Shown piece after piece: positions 38,501 to 51,243 of a stretch of DNA of 64,000 nucleotides. Every line of letters starts with the position of its first letter. Within the stretch, counting starts at the first letter, position 1. The notes beneath the pieces were generated by a model. The model was given only the letters and a program-made list of their open reading frames with translations, searched no databases and was not told the origin of the DNA. A program made the translations under genes and the position numbers. Origin of the DNA: Sipunculus nudus (lineage: Eukaryota > Annelida > Sipuncula > Golfingiida > Sipunculidae); contig CM049306.1 in assembly GCA_026874595.1 (NCBI GenBank), positions 23,359,019-23,423,018 on the forward strand, in the 5' to 3' direction.

Positions 38501-41500
38501 ATCCTCCTGAAATTTTGCATGTGTATAGATCTCACATAGCTCTTTGTCATACACAAAACTGGTGGCACCATTTACAACCATTTTTGCACAGCATCCATCT
38601 GTTTGTCTGCCGTGGGATAAAATTACTCATATCTTGGCAGTGATTTGACTTATCTGCCTAAAATTTTGCATGTATACACATCTTGGATAGCTTTCTCGAT
38701 TTTGTGGCAGTTGATGCCACCTACATTCACTTTTAGGCTGCAGACATCCATGCTTATATGTAACACACCTTACTCTATTTCCCCTTGCCACCCAATCCAT
38801 GCCTCACTTCACCCGTCCCACTCTGATTTTCACTTGTCGACTACATGTATTATAGTTTTCAATGTTTGCACACTGGGACCATATGCATCCAGCAAAATGT
38901 TTCCATGGAGGGATTTTGTAAACAGTCAGCTGCACTCAAGAGCTTGCATATTGGAGGAAAACAGAACACTTGATGTTCCAGACTAGACCACAGATGGATA
39001 CATGTTGCTTGTATAATATAAATAACAGGCATATTTAATCACATAGCTGTGTGGGGATACAGCAGGGGGATTCATCTCACACCAGGACTCAGCTGAAAAA
39101 TGTTAATCACATCAACACATTGTGGGTACGACCCAAAGAAGAAAAAAAATGACTGTTTACAAAACCATCTTGAGTTCTTTATTACCCAGAAGGTTAGCAA
39201 TACAACAACCAGGAAGACTAAACTGACTCAGTGTGAACCATGCAGAGCTAATATGACCCGCGGGAGTAGTAAATAGACTTTTTACTGCCTTGATAAGATA
39301 TAAGAGAGGACTACTCAGCTGTGAAGAGATGATTACTCACAAATTATTCATCTTTTGAAAGTGTAAACAGGGATGAATGTTTTCCACCTTAATTCCACTT
39401 TTTTCACAAATACCAGAGAGAGGTGGTTTGAGCTCATATTTTGTGAAATATACAGGAAAATAGTACTTGATTTGTTTTGCCATTAATGGAAATTTTCTCA
39501 AAAACAGTCTTAATTGCCACGGAATATCAAAAGAAATGTTTTATTACTTTGCTAAAATCTTGTTCCTTCAAAATTGAAAGTTCAACATTTATCAACTGAA
39601 TGATAGTCTCCCTGATTCTTAGGCCAAGTTTGATCTCAAAATGTTAAAATATTAGAAGAAATGAATATGTCGATTCACTTTGTGCTTTGAAAGAACAACT
39701 GTGTATAAAGCATCCTATATGGGATGCAAACCTTGCAGGGAAGCTAGTGATATGGAATTTTAATTAACCCTGTGTTATTCCTGTGAACTTTTTAACTGAA
39801 TATTTTGAAAAAAGCCCTGGACATCATGGTATTGCTGTACTTGACTATAAACATAATAAACAACAACCATGTCACCCCCCCCCCCCTCCGTCCCCGCCCC
39901 CCCCCCCCTACTCCCATAATGTATTTTGGTTTATAGACACCTTTCAGGGAAATGGCAAGTGGCATGACGTCATTGTCCCAAGATGTATGTTGGTTTACAG
40001 ACACCTTTCAGGGAAACGGCACGTGGCGTGACGTCATTGTCATCTGTGACATAACTGATCATGCTCGACAGATGGCCATATGGTCACATGCAGCAAGTGC
40101 AAGTGGTTAAATGTGCTATAAAAACAAATACTCATTCTGGGGTTATTTACGCTTGGATTTACACCAAAATTGAACTTCATCAACGCTTTCACAACATCAG
40201 CCTATATGATACATTTCAGTAACATCCATTAAACTGTCTCCAGATAACATCTTGACATACACACATACACACACAGAATCGAGTGAACAGATTAACCCAC
40301 ATTCTGCACAGGGTTGAATATGTATGGGTACCTGAAAACTAAAACCATATATGTTTTATCACATGGTGCACCAGGTTTATTTATATAAATTCAGATAAAT
40401 CATGTACATCAGCATGTAATATGATGTAGATGATCTCTGTTCTTATAAGTAACAAATATTTTCCATTTCTACATTATTGTCACTTTCTAGAAAAAAATTT
40501 TCCACCTGATTACCAGTAGGCTTTCTGGGCTGAAGGTTATGAGTCAAGGAAAGGCATGATGCAGGATCTATTAATTAACACTTGGAAGATTTTTTGGGAA
40601 CATAAATTTAAAGTGCCAGTGAACTCATATAAATAATTAGCAATTTCAAAGATAAAAGGTGCCAACAATCACAGTTCTTTGTACTAATGTGCAATATTCA
40701 TGTAACAGAGGATCTTGGTTTCTGAAGTCATGCTAATAACATATCACTAGTACACAAGCTTTGATCATATCTGACATTTGTCTGAAAAGACTGGTTGCCC
40801 CAGCAGAGAAGGGGATCAATTAAAGTGTGAGTTCAGAAACTAACCGCAGGTATTCTTGAGTACATTGTATATTTCCATTCCACTAGAACTTGTGTATGGT
40901 CTGTAAATTAGAATCCTGTTATCAAGTTTATTGAAGGAAATGAGTAAATCTAGTACCACTGTATATAGAAATATGGAAAAGTATAGAAAAGAAGTACTTC
41001 CATGTGTGCACATTTTTTGGTGCTATATACTAAATGGGAAAATCTAGTACCACTGTATATAGAAATATGGAGAAGTATAGATAAGAAGTACTTCCATATA
41101 CTAAATGGGAAAATATAGTACCACTGTATATAGAAATATGGAAATGTATAGAAAAGAAGTACTTCCATGTGTGCACATTTTTTGGTGCTATATACTAAAT
41201 GGGAAAATCTAGTACCACTGTATATAGAAATATGGAAAAGTATAGAAAAGAAGTACTTCCATGTTTGCAGAATTATTTAAAAAAAATTTAATCAACAAAT
41301 GATAGTCATCAACATAAAAACTTTTTAAAATGACTAAATGTCCTGAATACATAGCTTATCTAGTTCGATATAGGATTCAATATGATACCTTATGCTATCA
41401 ATCAAAAGAATGAGGTCACAGGGACACAGTTATTGATTTTCCCTATTGGTTCTTGTTTCTTTTATCCTGATGGTGTCATTGCCAGTGATACTTTTAAGTT

Positions 41501-44500
41501 ATTCTATACAAAATGCTCTGCCATATTGATTTCTCAAGGACCTTCATATACACTCCCCATCTTCAAGGTTTAAAAAACTTTATTATTACCAAAGCAATTT
41601 TCTTACTTAATCAAGATGTCTCCCTTGAAAGGGCAGTAATCCAAAGCAATTAACAATCAAATGCCAATGATAACTTCTGAATGTGTATTTTCATTAGAAA
41701 AAAATGTTCTTTATTCAACAGGTTCTGTAATAGGTTAAAACGTAAACCCTCTTGGTTGCCCATGTGAATGCCCTTGAAGGGTTTTTTGCACACATCCAAA
41801 AGCACCATGACCACTACGCTCTTTACACAGCGCTTTACCCATAGGCCAATTACCTATATTGTAAGCTCTGTTTGTTATGACCTTGTATCCTGGATCTCTA
41901 CACCAGAGGGGAGCTCAGTATTTTGGTCCAATCAGATGAGACCCTGTGCTGAAGACAAAATGGTTTACTAGCCAAGCGAGGAATACATGAAGCCAATGTT
42001 CATTTCGTTTTGAGTGACAGCTCATCACCCCGGCGACCTTTTGAACAGGCCACAGGCTCAGAGAGAATTGCCCCACATGTGGTTTCTTGGTGGAGCCTAA
42101 TGCCTGTCGAGTGTTTGTTGACTTGCATTTGGTTGGCTGCTCGTTGCATCTGCAGTTTTTTCAGCAGACAGGCCCAAGTGTACCACCTGGTGTTTAAGTG
42201 CATCATAAATGGTCAAAGCAGGCAGTGGGAAAATCGGTAGCTTCTTTAGAAGCGCTAGATTTCCGCTGCCTCTGGAGCATACATAACCACTGCCAAAGCA
42301 AAACTGTTGCGTTTTTATTTTGTTTCACATTTTTTGGTGCTATATACTAAATGGGAAAATAGCTGTGTGTCATATTCAGAGAAGTTATTGACTTACTTGT
42401 ACCCCCATGGGAATGCACAAAACATTGTCTTGTTTAACAAACATTAACCAAAATTTAAAAAAAATATATGTGTGAGACAGCCAATATTTCAGGCTTGTTC
42501 TTTGTTCTCCCATGATCTAAGATGGCTAAAGAAGGGAAATATGTTTTTGAGCCGACTTGATTACAGATTCCATGACTGCTTACCCAGGTGCTCTGTCAGC
42601 TGTGTTAAATGTTAGGATGGGAAATTGTTACCCCAAGATCAGAGGGGGTAATGGAGAACCAACCTGCCCCTGCAAAGTTAATGCTGTCTATAAAGGGACA
42701 AATGGAGAGCCACATTATACAAACTAAACCCAGAAACAGGTCACCCAACCCAGTTACCTAAAGCTAAACTATCCTCATCAGGATTCTGCTGTGTCAGCAA
42801 GTCTGACCTTCATCACAGCAACAGCACTATCTATGCCTGAGTATCATCATATTAAAAGGATTACTCTCATCATCTGTCGTGATCTGAATAGGTTGTATAA
42901 TTATAAATCACTCCCTTGTCAATTTCTCTGTCACCGCACCCAAAAACATGAGTTGTATGGCTTGATACAATGAGTCTGTGTTTAGCTGTTTTGACTGCTG
43001 CATAATGGTGTTTCACGCTGCGGCTTGTACCGTAAAATCTCCACTTAAAACCGCGGTTTCATCAAGAAATTCAAAATCTTGAAATCAGGTTGATTTCCTG
43101 AAAGCACTGTGCGGTTTATACTAGAAGGGTTTCCTGAATATCTTCCTGACAGACATCGTTTTTGGGCCGGCGCATGGGCGATAATATTGCAACTTTCGAA
43201 GGCTGTTCTTAGCATGCATGGGAGCCGTGTGTAAATGTATTATTTACGATTATTTGTTATTTATAAATTAAATATTGCTGATTAGTTTTCGTGTGATATA
43301 TAACTTGTTATAAAATTTTGGTAATTGTCACCAAATAATACGTTTACAACAACCCTGCTGTTACACACAGCGGTCCACTTCGTTGGGCATGGTCAAGCAA
43401 AATTGAAATTAAAGCCCACTTTAGCAATGATTATTTGTTTAAAACGTAAAATGAATAAAAAGCTGACATCGTAAAGACTCACACAATGGCAGACGATCGT
43501 TTTAAAATCAAGTTTGAGTGCCGCCATGTGCTGAAACACCCCGGTATTCTGCTAAGAATATTTTGAACGGCTGTACGCGGTGGGCGGTAAATAGAACAGC
43601 CACCTATTTCGTCCCAGCGTGCCTTGCGCAAACACTGCCTTGACAAAATGGCTCTCCACACGGAAACTTTCTTCAGGAAAAAAACTTGCTAACCCGGACT
43701 GGCCACTTTAATTTTACCTTAAAATCACTCGTTTCCAAGCGTCATGTTTCCTATACGTGCGTATCTCGAAAAGGTAACTTCAGTTACTTTGATATTTAGT
43801 TAAGTTGACCAGCGATGTTTTCAAACGCACCAGCAAATTGTGACATGGAGCGATGTCAACGTACGATGTGACGAAGATAATACAGAAGGAACCGGTATGA
43901 AAATGATTTGAATCTTCCGAGTAATTCCAGAAAATGGAATTTGCATCAAAAATTAAGATTTCAAAATATTACTTTTAGAATTAAAATATACAGTGACCTG
44001 AAATGGATCAGCAGAATATTTTTTCCAAAATATAATGACAAATCAGTAGCAAACAAGAATACGGCACGGAATATAAAATCTGTATAAACAGGCAGAGGTT
44101 CACCGGCCCTTACGTCTTTCCAAACTTCATGCTTGAGTGACCCTGCAAAAAAGTGTTATGATGTGTTTAAATAAAATGCCCAAGGAATTTTTAAAGTTGA
44201 CAGGAATGGCCGAGTCACAACCTACGCTAGCCATGACAACATGACACTCAGGCCTTCGGGAAAAAAAACTGATAGGGCCTGGAGTCATGATGGCAGTCAC
44301 AACAGAACGCCCATTCTAAGGGTCGGATCAAAATATTTGCTGTCTGGTATTATTTGGCATCACAGGCTTATATAGTCGTATTATTTGTGCTAAATATCGA
44401 AGAAAAAATGTTGTTACACAAAAATAATTACAATTATTACCTCCTTTCATCACTGTGGCACCGATTCACGTGAAGCGGTACTTCTCATTCAAAACTAAAT

Positions 44501-44930
44501 GTGTCATGGCGCGGTCGTGTATGTAAACTTGGAAGTCGGAAGCCGGAAGCCGGAAACCAACGAAAGCAGTTTAAAGCATATACAAAATGCTAACGCTTCA
44601 ATACCGTTTTGTTTTTTTCCCCGATAGAATAAGATCTTTTTTTATCATTCTGTGAAGAATAATAGTTATCCATTGTTTAATCTGAACGTTATGGAAGATT
44701 TTGTGCTCGGAAGCCATCTCGGAAGTCAGTCAGAAGTGCTTGGATGTTATCCAATGTGTATAACTCGGAAGTCACAGAGACGCACTGTGCCCAAAATGCA
44801 GTTTCATTATAATTATAGTTGCATGCATATATTAAAATTGCTCATGCATGATTCTGCTTACAATGAGTGTATGATGCAATACATGACACATAATCGGAAA
44901 ACTATAAGTTCTTATTTTTTTATTTGTAAA

Positions 44931-44986
<56 letters not shown>

Positions 44987-47900
44987 CGTCGGTGTTATTA
45001 TCAAGTAAGTGTGATAACGGAAATACTTCCTATCTCATTATACTAGTACATATTTGTATGCTCTCTCAGTGGAGTAAATCACCAATTTATGAATTGGAAA
45101 GTAATAAATAAAATAATGAAATTGCTAGGGAATAAAAAAAGTAATCTGGAAAAGAAATGAAATTTAAGAGATATATTACGTCTGAACGGGCTTGCGCCCT
45201 CTATGGATGCACCACTGCATAATTAATATAGTATAATTAACCCTTGTACGGCATTAAAAATACAGTTATAAATTACGATGTCATTCAAAATAAAATATAG
45301 TAATATATTTTCCATACGTTGAACAAATATGAAAATTCAATATATCCCAGAAGGTCATCGCTGGAACAAACATACATGTATCATATGCAAAAACGAAATG
45401 TCTTTCAATATGTTAGAGTTCAACAATATTTAAAAAAAAAATGTTACATTTATATCTTAGAAAAGGGATATAAAAGTCCAGATAATATATAACATACTAA
45501 TACATGTATTATTATATAATCTGATCGATTTACGAATTTAAGCAAATATTTTTTTAAAACTAAAATTAATTCTTTTTCAAGTTTTTGACTTTATCAATCT
45601 CGATATTTATATTATATTAATTTCACTCCTGATGTTTCAACATCACATTTCAACTTCAAATATATGGATATTTATTAATATATTAAAGTATGTTTATAAA
45701 TGATTGCATGATAAGGGCATATAACCAGAATGTGCACCCTTCAACTTCATATTACTGTACGATTACAAGGATCTCGATAAGAAATTACAATTTTGTTTAT
45801 ATAATATATATATAAATGCAACCGGACCATGAAATGTAAGATATAATTTGGCATAAAAAATATTACATAATAGATAAGAGTCTAAGAGATTCATAATAGT
45901 GATGAATTTTTTTTTGGTCAATGGAAGAGGAAAATGTTTTTCAATTTATACATTAAAAATAAAATATTTTGTTCGAAACAACTTGTAAAAACATTAACTG
46001 GACGGTTTTTTGGTTCTGTCAAATTTTCTGTTTAAGTCTCTATGATATTATCAGGTTGATTTTTATAGGGCACATGTATAAAATATTATCAAAACCTTTA
46101 TTTTTTTCATGTTTCCATCAACATTAAATGCGGTAACAGCGTAAAATATTGATGAGTTAGGCCCAAAAAAATTAAAGGTATGGTTCTCAGGCACCGCCCG
46201 CATCAATTTTAAACCCCCGCATCAAAAATTTTTTATTTTGATTGTCAATAAAAACTTTCCAATTTTGAGCTGCTGCCGCTTCGACATTTCTTTCAAGAAG
46301 ATAAAACCATACAATTTTCTTTGTTTTGTAGTGCTTTTACTTATTTAGCAAATTAAAACTGTTATTTTTATGCTTTTCCCTTATCATTTGACATTTTTAT
46401 CTAAACATACCAAAAAATGTAAAATAAAAAAAGCGCCCGCCCGCATTGATTTCTGAAAAAAAGTACCTGAGAACCATACCTTTTTTTTATTTTGGCCTTA
46501 AAATAATCTTGTTTTACAAAATGAAATAAAATATCAATATAAGGCCAAAAAAAATTAAAGGTATGGTTCTCAGGCACCGCCCGCATCAATTTTAAACCCC
46601 CGCATCAAAAATTTTTTATTTTGATTGTCAATAAAAACTTTCCAATTTTGAGCTGCTGCCGCTTCGACATTTCTTTCAAGAAGATAAAACCATACAATTT
46701 TCTTTGTTTTGTAGTGCTTTTACTTATTTAGCAAATTAAAACTGTTATTTTTATGCTTTTCCCTTATCATTTGACATTTTTATCTAAACATACCAAAAAA
46801 TGTAAAATAAAAAAAGCGCCCGCCCGCATTGATTTCTGAAAAAAAAGTGCCTGAGAACCATACCTTTTTTTTATTTTGGCCTAATATATTATTAAAAAAA
46901 CAGCATCATGAATGTTACAAAACAGATTGAATTTATGAAAAATACATGATACTGAAGAAATTGAAAATGCTTGACACGTTTGCTGACGATATGATGACCA
47001 GTGCATTTGCCATTACTGGCTTCCGAGTTTTACACATTTGGACCATAACCGGGCATTACAGAGCAAAAAATAGTCATTAACTTCGGGTGGATAACTTTGA
47101 TTATTTTACATGATGATAAAAAAGACCTTATTCTATCAATAAAAATAAAAAGGTACTTTCCATTGATGTAGTAGCATTTTAATTATGCTTCGATCATTGC
47201 TTTAAAAAAAGTCCTTGCTTCCGACTTCGGACTTCCGAGTTTTACACATAGCCGTTTGGAAATCCCCTACCGGAAGTTATGATTCTCCCGCTGACAGACG
47301 TGGAGACGAGTTTTTCGAGTAAAACCAGCCTCGGAATTAAAAACTGCTGCACGTTTACACGTAAGTCAACCGTGGATGTAATAATTATAATTTTCCCCAA
47401 CAGAATAACGTCACTTTTTGTCTTAACTCAGGAAAATGACAGTTCGAGAAGTGGATGAAAATGAAAAAGTAGTGTCAGAAATGGCGTGCACATCTGCACA
47501 TACTAGAATTGATGCGAACCCAATAGCTTGTACTGTCACCCCATCGTCTTCAGTTCATCTAAAATCGACGTTTGGGGTGACAAGCTGTCGCTAAACCTAC
47601 GCGTGTTCATTTCTAGATGATTGCTTGATTGTCTTTTGTCAAATCATTCCGTAGCGAAAGTTGGTGCGGTTTTAAAGGGGGGTTCTTAGTATTTGAGCCC
47701 CTCGCGGTGTCTCGCCTGGAATTTCGGCGAAGTCTGGGTGCGGTTTTAATCGGAAGTGCGGTTTTAAGTGGAGATTTTACGGTAGCGTGGAGATGGTCGA
47801 TAACCGTTTAACCTTAAGGTGGTATTTTACTCCATGCTGGGTGCTTGTGGGGAAAACATGGCTTAGTCTTTGCTTGATTCATTGATCTAGTTCTCTGTCA

Positions 47901-50900
47901 GGAAACGTCACAAAAAGGATTCCAAATAACACTTGTAAAGGCCACTTGTGTATCTCAAGGGCCAGAGAATAGACAAGGAAGTGAAAGTGTTTTTTTGATG
48001 CACTTCTCATTATGAAGAGTGGCATGGCTCCCACAAGCTGGAAAATCCTTAGGCAAATTCTAACACTTTTGAGACCATGTGTTAACCCATTAACAAAGAT
48101 CTAGTTATATTTATAAATTATACTGATCATGGAAAATGGTAAATGGTTAAAAAAAGATTTGAGGATTACCTGGTGTATAGAGTGGTGAAAGAGGCCATAC
48201 AAAACCCCTTTGAAAGAGAAAACTGGTATCCCTGAAAAATATTGAAGACCTCATTCCTAGATCTTATATTAAAGCCACTCCTCTGATAAAGCCACTTTTA
48301 TTCAGTCCCATTAATGACAATAATACATGAGCTCCACTGTATAAGCATTTACAAGTCAGAATTCATGTCACTCTTAGCTAACTGTAATCTACAGTCCTCA
48401 TGCAGGGCCCTGACCTCTGTGCATTGTCAGCCATTGATTGTGAATTTCATCTCATTTCCTCCAGCATTTCCTCATATTCCTCATCCAATTTGGTAATGAA
48501 TGCCAGCCCCACTGTTTCTGTAATCTGATGGAAGTGTATTGAAAATTGGCATAATATCTGGACACTTGAGACAGCAGCCCACCGGTCAAGTCTTATTGAT
48601 CACCGCTCCAGGATTCATATCCATGTGGGCTCCCTAAGACACGGCTGACCTTGGCTTACTCTCCTAAATCTTTTGTCTGGACATGTATAATGTTGACTCA
48701 GTAAATGATATTGCTTACATTTATCTGCATTTCCTTGTCCTCTTTCTTTATTTCCATGACGATTACTAATCCCTCCATACTTGCTGTTCATATTTGCTGA
48801 TGCCCTATAGTATCAGCCTTTCCGTCTGTCTGTCATGTCTGTCTGTCTGTCTGTCCGACCACATATTTGATAACTCGAGTTTGAATTGACATATAGAATT
48901 CAAACTTGACTTATATATGGCCCACCACTAAAGCAAGAAGCCGATTGATTTTTTTTTGGGCATGAGGTCAAAGGTCAAGGTCACAGGATCCATATCTTTA
49001 AAAAGATTGTGGATACATTTTATGCCAAACTTTTAATCCCAGACCTTCCATCTTGCTCACAGAGCTCACGTCCTAATAAGGGAAGTTCCCTGTGGATTTT
49101 TGGGCCACAAAGTCAAAGCTCATGGTAACAGGAGCCATCTTTCATTCATTTCATTCATTTCCAAATTCATTTCCGGATGATAATTCAAGTTTTATTTAAC
49201 TTATGGATTTCTAACTTGACTTATTCATGACCCGCCACTAAAGTAAAGTTTCAGTATTGGGGTCATGCAGTTAAAGTTCAAGGTCACATGAGCAATCTGT
49301 CTTCAAATTTGTTTCCGGATGATTACTCTAGTTTGAATTATGGATTTCAAACCTGACCTATAAATGGCCTACCACTAATGTGAGAACCCATTTAATTTCT
49401 TTGTCACCAGGTCACAGGTGCACATAATACATGTTATTATATGCATCTGTTGCTTGTGATGCTCCACTCTGACACCTTAATACACAAATATCATTAATTC
49501 AAACCATAACATCTTGGTTCAGATATTTAAATACTGTTTTTGGTCAGTGCCCTCTGTCTCTGTATGTAATCAGGTCCTTCATTTTTCTAACATCACTCAG
49601 CCCACACTGCAAGTCTATTGGCCTTTTGCAGGGCCCTTCCTGCCCTGTCAGTTTATTTATTTATTACATATGTAGAGGAAAGGGTAGAAGATAGTGAAAC
49701 ATTAGAATAATATTGGGCTAAAATACAGGTAAATTGATATCTTGGTAAGCTTTAGGGCACAATAACTGATAGGACAGTCCTATAAAGACACACTGCTTCA
49801 AAGATAGATCATGACACAAAGGCAGTTTTTACATTGGTAATATCAGATATCCCTGAATTGATACATTTACAATTTTTAATCATGCATTGGAAATTGATTT
49901 CAAACAAAATGAGTTAATAACATCCAATCAGTTGTTTGAAAATATATTTATCAGAGAAAGGTTAGATATTTTATATTGACATGGAAGAAAGGTGGCTTGG
50001 ATCTGAGCTGTTGTATACTATATTTGTATCAAATTGTAATAACTGCATAATAACACTGTATCATGTCACAAGTTAAGTATTGCAGTACATATTGTATCAT
50101 GAAATAATGTATCACTACAGCCTCAGTAATCATGTCTCCCCCCCCCCCCCCCCCCCCCCCACCAGGGGAGACGTTGTTTTCAGTGTCGTCTGTAGGATAT
50201 CTTGTGAATGCGATAACTTTTGAAGAGCTGCATATTTTCTGCCAAAATTTTCACACACTAATGGTTCCTACTGAAATCTCAGACAAGTTTGAAACCCAGT
50301 GACCTTGATCTTCATCTTCAAGGTCAAATATGCCGAAATGGAAAATTATTGTGAAACCCATAACTTTTTAAGTATTTTACATTTTGTCCTCAAATTTGGT
50401 ACACTAATTGTTTCTACAATGTCTCGAAGGAGTTCGAAAGCGGGTGACCTTGATTAATATCTTCAAGGTCAAATCAGCTTTATTATAGTTATTGTCTTGT
50501 GAAGGTGATAACTTTTAAAGGGTTGGATATTTTCCTCCCAAATTTGAAACACTGATTGTTCCTACCAAAATCTTGGATGAGTTTGAAACTTGGTGACCTT
50601 GACAGGGTCAGATCTCTCACCATGTCTTGATTGATATAACCTATATGCAATAGGGGGTGGGGGCGGGGGGAAGACATCTGTTTTTGCAAATGCAATAACA
50701 AGCCATTCTAGTTATATAGGTAGATCAGAAGTGATAAATTAGTGGAATGCCTTGTTTTGTAATCAGAATTTATAAATACTCTGTAGTTTCCCCTGAGTAA
50801 GTTTTACTTTATTATTGTGATTTCAGAAACACCATGAGAAGGCGGGACTGTTTAATCTTAATGAGGATGAGGAGCTCACTCACTACGGACAGTCATTGTC

Positions 50901-51208
50901 AGCCATAGAGAAGTTTGAGGCACCACCTAGTGACAGTGATGATGATGAAGATTCAGGAAAAATTGGAGGTATGAGAACGGATTGTTCTTTTAATTATGTA
51001 AAGCTTGCAGAGCCAGACATGGGGACAGATACTTGCCTCTGTGTTTAAATAATATCCAGTCTTCATTGTATTATGTTCAATATTATGTTTAATACAGTCT
51101 TGATTGCCAAGACCAGGATCATTTGACTGAGGTCAAACAAACACAATCTAAAGGCTGTTAGAGTTACATAAAATATATGTGAGAGCCTTTAACCTCAGCA
51201 TTTTTTGT

Positions 51209-51243
<35 letters not shown>

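Larger units (their letters stand above)
43028..47784. mobile_element. 4.76-kb element with 27-bp perfect terminal inverted repeats
   Basis: The left end (43028-43054) begins TACCGTAAAATCTCC and the right end (47758-47784) is its exact reverse complement over 27 bp. If the outer TA pair is the target duplication, the ends are CCGTAAAAT..., as in Tc1/mariner-pogo type elements. GTGCGGTTTTAA recurs inside the right end (three times within about 110 bp). No transposase was found, so it looks non-autonomous. The outer parts are CpG-rich compared with the flanks. It carries a (TA)n run and the two MITEs at 46160 and 46543. Confidence 0.8.

Noticed and set aside
40950-41168. Minus-strand ORF with repeated FYTFPYFYIQWY
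   Set aside because: Artefact of the 94-bp tandem repeat.
44652-45008. 118-codon ORF ending in Ile-Tyr repeats
   Set aside because: The end is the (TA)n microsatellite and the start has no recognisable domain; probably chance within the 4.76-kb element.
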